Of a DNA stretch of 64,000 nucleotides, positions 58,288-64,000 are shown in pieces; positions within the stretch are counted from its first letter, which is position 1; the number at the start of each line of letters is the position of its first letter. The DNA is taken from positions 188,001-252,000 of the forward strand of contig JAJEKV010000206.1 in NCBI GenBank assembly GCA_021234155.1. The letters are read 5' to 3'. The notes beneath the pieces are model-generated. The model was not told the DNA's origin and searched no databases. It was given only the letters and a program-made list of their open reading frames with translations. The position numbers were made by a program, and so were the translations under genes. Source of the DNA: Isoetes taiwanensis (taxonomy: Eukaryota; Streptophyta; Lycopodiopsida; Isoetales; Isoetaceae).

Positions 58288-58618
58288 ATGAGTAAGGCAG
58301 GGCGACCTGAGGGGAGTTACAATAAGGGGCAGACAAGGGCAAAGCTCATAGAATTCCTTAGAAGAAATGGTTTGGAGCACAGCAGTCCCTAACCTTCCAA
58401 AGCACAATTGGTTGAGCTCTGTAGGGCAAATGGCCTTGATCCTAACAGGGCCAAGAATGATTCTGGCATTGTTAAGTTTCTCCCAAGCTTAAACCCATGT
58501 GTGAACGTCCCCAATGTCTCCAATGTCTCAAAAGTTCCAGATACCTCCTGCAGCATTGTGGAGATGGTAGCTGATACGTAAAGTGAAGAAGATATCGATT
58601 GTGATGTCCAAATTTAAT
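58288..58618 (+). pseudogene. SAP-RT gene exon 1, unit 2
   Basis: The start codon at 58288 gives MSKAGRPEGSYNKGQTRAKL, then a stop (TAA) at about 58391 inside the domain. The frame continues PSKAQLVELCRANGLDPNR and VKFLPSLNPCVNVPNVS, with a further stop near 58579 in the acidic tail (SEEDIDCDV). The helix-extension-helix pattern and the MS-x-GRP start match the copy at 48587. The stops look like single substitutions. The donor is not clear. Confidence 0.65.
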
Positions 58619-60076
58619 CGGGTTCCCCTTCTTGGTTATTTGGTGTTGAATTTTGCATTTCCTCTGCTGAATTTATTGCTTACCTTGTTTGTTAACTTAT
58701 TGCTTGATTGTCATTCTCCCTATCATTTAAGTTAAATATTACTTATTCCTATGAGATGGAGTAAAGTTTAGTTTATATCTGCCTGGCATTCTTTGAAGGT
58801 TATACATAGCATGTGGTTAAAAATCTTAGCCCATATTCTTGCCTTATAATCGTTTTTTTCTCGCACCGCATAGTATACCCAAAGATTTGATGGAATTTAG
58901 GCTTTACAATTGGTTTAATTTTAACTTATATCCGCCTTATTAAATACATGTTTTGTGGTCCGATCCTAGGTCCACTTAGTGTGGTGTAAATCTTTATTTG
59001 AAAAGCCCTTGTTTAATCATTGGATAATTTTGTTATTAATTAATTATCCTATATGATAGCAGATTTGTAACTTTGTCATGTTAATGTTGTTTTTCTGCTT
59101 AGATCAGATAGGTTGGTAAACTCCTTTCTTTAAATTCATTACTATTTGGATCTCTAATCCTTTCCTATGACTATTTAACTAATATTCTCTATTCTGTGGG
59201 TAAAGGGCAGAAATGCCAAGAGAGTTCATTGCTTACATTGTTAGCGAGTGTTTCTTACCCTCTTTTGGCTAATTAATGCTATTTGTTTGCAGTGTAACCG
59301 ACCTCTCTTCTCCTGCATTGTTATTTTGCATGATGATTGAAGATGGTAACTGGCTGATGAACGATTTTTTATAAACCATTGTATGTGAGTTTTTTTATAT
59401 TACATAATTGGATGGTAAGAAATTACCTTAACTATATTTCAGGTTATTCCTTGTGATGGATATATTTGACTTATCTGCAGTAATGGAAAATTCCTGGTTG
59501 GTCTAAATTTGGATTATAAGATCTGGTTGGAAAATTGTAGTGGTCTTAATCATGAATACATAAATAATAAAATTATTACCTAACCTATAAGTGGCATTAT
59601 TTGTGCTTAAACTTCTTCATAAATTAATGTATTGAATTATTCATAATAGGTTTGGGTTTTGAATGGTTTTATTTATGGATATGGCAGTATCTATTAGCTG
59701 TTATTACTTCAACATTGAAAGGTTTGCATAGAATTCTTTTGGAGTAACTTTTATGGCTTGAATATGGGAAATATGGTTATAAAATTTTCAGTCCCAGGAC
59801 CTCTATGGTTTCCCTTTTTAGGGTTCAATAAATTCAGGTGTCCTATTTAGTTAGTATAGGGCTCCGTGGATGTCTAGTTAATACAAAAGGTCTTGGCTAG
59901 GCCGGTCTATATATCTCCCCACTTTGGATCACTAGTCTTACTAGTGTGAATCATAGAGGTCATTGGGACTTATGTTTTATGTTTTATGTTATATGCTTTC
60001 ATTCTTATATATTGAATCTTATATGTCTTTTAGGATGCTTTCTCTCGCTATATTCTAAGTTTTATTTGTGATATAG
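58619..60076 (+). other. Intron 1 of the SAP-RT gene, unit 2
   Basis: This non-coding stretch ends at GATATAG (60076). It contains the conserved pseudoknot-capable segment at 59198-59299. Its length (about 1.46 kb) is close to the 1.38 kb of the unit 1 intron. Confidence 0.55.
59198..59299 (+). ncRNA. Conserved intronic segment, unit 2
   Basis: GGGTAAAGGGC at the left, GTTCATTGCTTAC in the middle, and TTACCCTCTTTTGGCTAA then TTTGCAG at the right match 40986-41090. The interleaved pairs are kept, with the second stem shortened to five pairs. Flanking intron sequence is not alignable by eye. Confidence 0.4.
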
Positions 60077-61538
60077 GAAGCAAAATACGGATAAATGACA
60101 TCTGAACTTTCCAAGCAAAGATACTAGCAATGTGAGAATGATGTCAATAATTCAAATGAAGGCAGATCTGGATGGCTTCCCGAATTGGTAACTCCGGGAT
60201 ATTCAAAGAAGATAGGCATAAGGGCACCTAATAAGGCTGTTCAAGCCGTGATTGCATGCATCAAGCTACCCGAGGTACACAACCTTTAATCTGCAAAAGA
60301 ATGTACACTTGGTGATGGTGATATTTCTGCTATTCTTTTCTTGGGGTTTAACAACATGCTGGGACTAGTCTCAAGTTTTAAAGATGTGGATTATGGAAAG
60401 TGCCATGACTTGATTATTGAGGCATACAAGAATCTTCCAAGTGCACATATGAATGCTGATAGTAAGGATTTGCATGATCTTCTAGCCTTTATCAAAGGTC
60501 TGACTGCTTTGGAAAAACAGAATGCACTTAAGTTTACTTATACTCCAAACAATAAAATGGATACTGCTAAGGAGACTGCAGCTGAAACTGAAGCTTCCTT
60601 AGATAACTGCCTCTTTGATATTGCTGATGTGAATGATGGGGATCATTCTGTGGCTTCTAACCTTGGTAATGGTTCTTCTGGCTCGGAGGAGAATATTATG
60701 GAAGAATTAGAAACATACAACCTTAAGGAACTGAATTTGTTTAACAGTGGAAGTTTTCCAATTATGTCCAGCAGGAATGTGGAGATTCATGGTGATCAAT
60801 TCCAGCAAGTGCTTTGGGCCAGCAAAAATCTTGGAGTTATAGCCCCCATTAGTAAAGAGTCATTAATAATGCTGGCACGTTTAAACCCTGATGAGGTATC
60901 TAAGGCTGAGAAGGATGCTATCTCCTTTACTAAGCATATCAGGAAAATTACTTTAAAGTTACCTTTTGGTATTGAGATGCTGGAGAAGAAATGTGTAATA
61001 GGAAATGAACTGTATATTGGTCAAAAGGGACATATGGCCAAGACCAATGAACCAAGGATTGATTTCTACTTAAAACGCATTTGGAGGACATACTGCCCTT
61101 TCTTTAAATGTAACTGTGATCAGGTTACAGATGAAAAATGCCCAGATAATATCATATGGGTAGACCATATGATATGGTTCATGCTGAATAATTTGGACAG
61201 AATATGGCCTCAACAGAAAATTCAGATGAGGTTTGCCTTTATGGCTAGATGGCTGGCTACTGATCCCATTAAGAAGGTTGTCCTCTCATATATTGGGTAC
61301 CTCAAAATACGTGATCTCATGTGAGTAATGACTCACAGGGCTTGCTTAAAATGATAAAACTAATTTCAAACTGGAGTTTGGTAACTCAAGGGCAGTGGAC
61401 ATCATTGAAAAAACTATCAAGTCTAGGAAGTTCTTGATGGATCATCTACATGATAACAGCAGCTTTGGTTATGCACCTTCCAAGAAAAGAAATCAGAATA
61501 TTAATACTGTTACAGGTATTCTTAGGCCGCCTAAACTG
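60077..61538 (+). pseudogene. SAP-RT gene exon 2, unit 2
   Basis: The first about 90 codons carry three stops but align with unit 1 (SGWLPELVTPGYSKKIGIRA). From 60341 the frame is open for 327 codons to 61324: GFNNMLGLVS, NCLFDIADVND, LKELNLFNSGSFPIMSSRN, SKNLGVIAPIS, IGQKGHMAKT, CPFFKCNCDQV and KCPDNIIWVDHMIWFML. A frame change near 61320 precedes the end, which reads GILRPPKL before CTG|GTGCGA at 61538. Joining there to the next exon keeps the frame, which fixes this donor. The CNC and CPD cysteines are kept in both copies, which supports a metal-binding role. Confidence 0.65.
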
Positions 61539-61894
61539 GTGCGAAATAACACTGAAGTTGCAGGAAATGAGCATGCTATTTTGGGCAAAAGCTATCAAGT
61601 TTTTCACAAGATTTCATTCTAATTTGCGTGTATGACACTTATAATGAAACATGCATCGCATGTAAATCTGACCTCGTGGTCAAAATATATGGGTTTATCC
61701 CTAAATCTTACCTATATGGGTTCTATCCTTAAAATTCTACCAAGATATATGGGTTTATCCCTAATTCTCCGCCAATATGTATGGGCTTATCCCAATTTTT
61801 TCGCCAAGATTATTAAAAATTGGAAAACAATTTTGAATATCTTGTCTTAATATCTTTTTTGGAGTATCTGAATATGGATTGTTGTTTTAAACAG

Positions 61895-63961
61895 AAAAGA
61901 AGGATTTTGAGCACCAGAATAGATGGAAGAGTCAAGCTACAAGTAATTAAGGAGAAAACTAAGACAAAATATGTACATTTAACTTATTTCTCAAAGGTAG
62001 TGGATAAAATTTATTATAACAGCACATTCAAGACTGTCCTCTGCAGATTTTTTGGAAATTCTGGTTATGACATTTGGGAAAATACAGTCTTTGGATGGAG
62101 ATATACCAGCAATCTAAAAGATATGTTTTACAAACCAAAAATAGTTTTTACCAGTCTTATCGAGCCTACATGTATATGTAACATACCCAGGTTACAAAAA
62201 TTTGTTGATCCCAAAATCGGGCATATTCGCACGACTGACATCAATATTATACACAACAAGGGGTTGAGGAATTGGTTTGCACTCGGATTGAATCATATAC
62301 CTGATCATCCATTCAGTATTGATCTTTTTATGACCGAAGTTGAGAGTACCATAGAGCAATTTTTTGCTGTTCACAGATTCTCTTTGAGTGAATTTAATGA
62401 ACAGGTCATTGAGCAATGTAAAAGTGAGTTAAAAAAGGAAATCAGGTGGCTTGCAAAAAGATTTGTGGAAAGTAACAGTGACTCAAAGAAAAAATTCTTG
62501 AGTACTGATGATGCAGTTATCAGAAATATGGATTGGTTGGTGAATAATTTGTATATCTCTCGGTGCCGATAAAGCGACTAATAATCCATTTTTATCCGCC
62601 CAACGATATTAGGAATGAGGCAACAATCAGACTAAACAGTAATGATTTTTGCAAATGTGCAACTTTAAAGGATGATTTAATAGCTCAGATTCAATCTGAC
62701 ATTATTGGTATTTTGGGCGAAGGACATATATTCAATCTTGAACTACCTTATCTACTTGGCATCTTTAAAGCACACAAGTTTGAATACAGATGGATTACCA
62801 ATGCACATGATACTATTTTTTCCACCATTGCTTCTATTATAGCAGCAGGGTTAAATCTGATTTTGGATATTTGGCCAACAATTTGCCATGAGAAATGCAG
62901 TGCAGCTAATATTTTTCAGAAGAATAGCATTAAAGCAGCATGGGTAGTAAATTCTATGTATGATGTGGTATGTAATCTTCCTCCTAAAATATATGATCTC
63001 TTTGTAGCAGATATTACCAAGTGCTATGAAAACATACCTCTAAGTGGTGAATATGGAATCTGCAATATAATGGAAAAGGTTATATGTATGGCTTGGAGCT
63101 TCAAAAGAAAGGTTAATCATGCAGCTGATATGTGGTACAAAATTTTGGATGATGGCAAGATTAAAATTGAGTGGAAAAATAAAACTCCAGAAAGTAACAT
63201 ATGGCATAAGATGGACAGAAATTTGTTTATTCAAATAAACAAATGGCTGCTTAATAACTGCTTTCTTTTAATGCATAATGGAATTTATAGGCAAACTAAA
63301 GGCATCCCAATGGGATTTGCTTCAAGCCCAGGTTGGTGCAACTTATATCTTGCTTGTTTTGAGCTGGATTTTATCTTAAAACTAATTGCAGATGGAAGAC
63401 TTATGGAAGCAGCTGCTTTCAAGTTCACTTTTAGATATATTGATGATCTTCTTAGCATCAATAATCCAAGTATCAGAACTTTTCTTGGGCTTAGCAACAT
63501 AAGCAGCAGCATAAGCATTTATAACATGGATTACATTGGTATCAAGGATGAAACTGTATATTGCAACCAGGACACATCATTTGGGAAGAAAGTGGACTTC
63601 CTAAACATTACTATTGATATTGTGGCCAGACATGTTGGAATGTATAATACATACGTGTTTGACAAAAGAAATAACTTACCTTTTTATGGCTTCAAGGTTT
63701 ATACATGCCAAAGAATTTGTGAGACCTTATATTATGGCATGTAATGTGATCATTTCACAGGTCCAACCATTATTATATGCACACAGCAATCCCTTTCGGG
63801 CAGCAGATGACTTATTGAATCTTATTAATTGCTTTATTGATAAAGGCTTTAAGAAGAAGGACGTATGGCATAAAGTTCTCAGGGTATTGAGAAAGGAGAA
63901 TTTTCCAGGCTTGAAATATGATATAAAAATACTGTTATTCGAATTGGGCAAATCCTGGTAA
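61895..63961 (+). pseudogene. SAP-RT gene exon 3, unit 2: Penelope-like reverse transcriptase, nearly intact
   Basis: After TTAAACAG the frame starts KRRILSTRIDGR and is open to 62572. One frame change near 62565 leads into a 393-codon frame. Motifs in order are YLLGIFKAHKFEYRWITNAH, VADITKCYENIPLSGEYGI (catalytic aspartate at about 63010), TKGIPMGFASSPGWCNLYLA, RYIDDLLSINNP with the catalytic box at 63436-63447, and VDFLNITIDIV. A second frame change near 63685, in a run of T, precedes the C-terminal helices (KKKDVWHKVLRVLRKENFPG), which end at a TAA at 63959-63961. Only two breaks in about 690 codons make this the better copy. No endonuclease domain follows. Confidence 0.82.
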
Positions 63962-64000
63962 TATTCTAATGTAGGTGGCAAAAGTGGTCCCAAACATAGG

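Larger units (their letters stand above)
55814..63961 (+). mobile_element. Reverse-transcriptase element, unit 2 (divergent copy)
   Basis: A B3 fragment on the minus strand, the 90-bp block, a TA run, a leader, and the three SAP-RT exons follow in the same order as at 46045-50195. Nucleotide divergence from unit 1 is high in leader and introns, but the coding exons align over their full length. This is therefore an older relative rather than a recent duplicate. The left edge truncates the B3 gene and the right edge is beyond the window. Confidence 0.65.

Noticed and set aside
58200-59380. Hammerhead ribozyme cores (CTGATGA at about 58209 and 59355)
   Set aside because: Neither is followed by a proper stem II and GAAA box, so the conserved hammerhead core is incomplete.

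Overview
The window looks like nuclear DNA of a land plant with a large, repeat-rich genome. Spliceosomal introns, a plant-type B3 DNA-binding domain, a long-decayed LINE, a tRNA-like SINE, long (TA)n tracts and kilobases of satellite-like repeats all point that way. There are no operons, plastid genes or telomere repeats. I cannot name the species; a fern or another early-diverging plant would fit, but that is a guess. Most coding traces carry frameshifts. Two near-identical copies in the window differ mainly at CAG/CTG triplets, so some of these breaks may be consensus errors rather than true decay.

Layout. 0-5.3 kb: a GC-rich inverted repeat, an unrecognised minus-strand gene beginning with an RGG-rich segment, a miRNA-like hairpin, another unrecognised minus-strand exon, a dispersed GCGCCAGGCGCG motif, a 50-bp perfect palindrome and several short tandem repeats. 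5.3-8.3 kb: a broken DUF7869-like gene. 8.3-16.3 kb: mostly non-coding, with small tandem duplications and scattered minus-strand exon fragments. 16.5-27.5 kb: a long block of related repeat units built from GATTC arrays, a conserved body and (TA)n ends. 27.5-31.9 kb: a degenerate LINE. 31.9-36.5 kb: fragments of an unrecognised minus-strand gene. 36.5-38.6 kb: the same repeat families, now inverted. 38.6-50.2 kb: a reverse-transcriptase element. 50.2-55.8 kb: inverted GAATC arrays with a SINE-like insertion. 55.8-64 kb: a second, divergent copy of the reverse-transcriptase element, running off the window.

The most interesting content is that element, present as one 8.7-kb unit, a 2.86-kb partial tandem repeat and a second unit. 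Its plus-strand gene has three exons: a SAP-like DNA-binding exon, a long conserved exon of unknown function, and a reverse transcriptase whose motifs fit the Penelope-like/telomerase-related group. An antisense gene with two plant B3 domains lies beside it, and a 90-bp hairpin-rich non-coding block separates the two genes at (TA)n in both copies. Intron 1 holds a conserved segment that could form a pseudoknot. Linkage of RT, SAP and B3 in both copies suggests a plant retroelement that has captured a DNA-binding gene.

The second unusual structure is the GATTC satellite. Its monomers run 10, 10 and 11 bp, giving a 31-bp higher-order repeat close to three helical turns. These arrays join conserved bodies that end in a shared (TA)n sequence, and almost every module junction in the window falls in a TA run.
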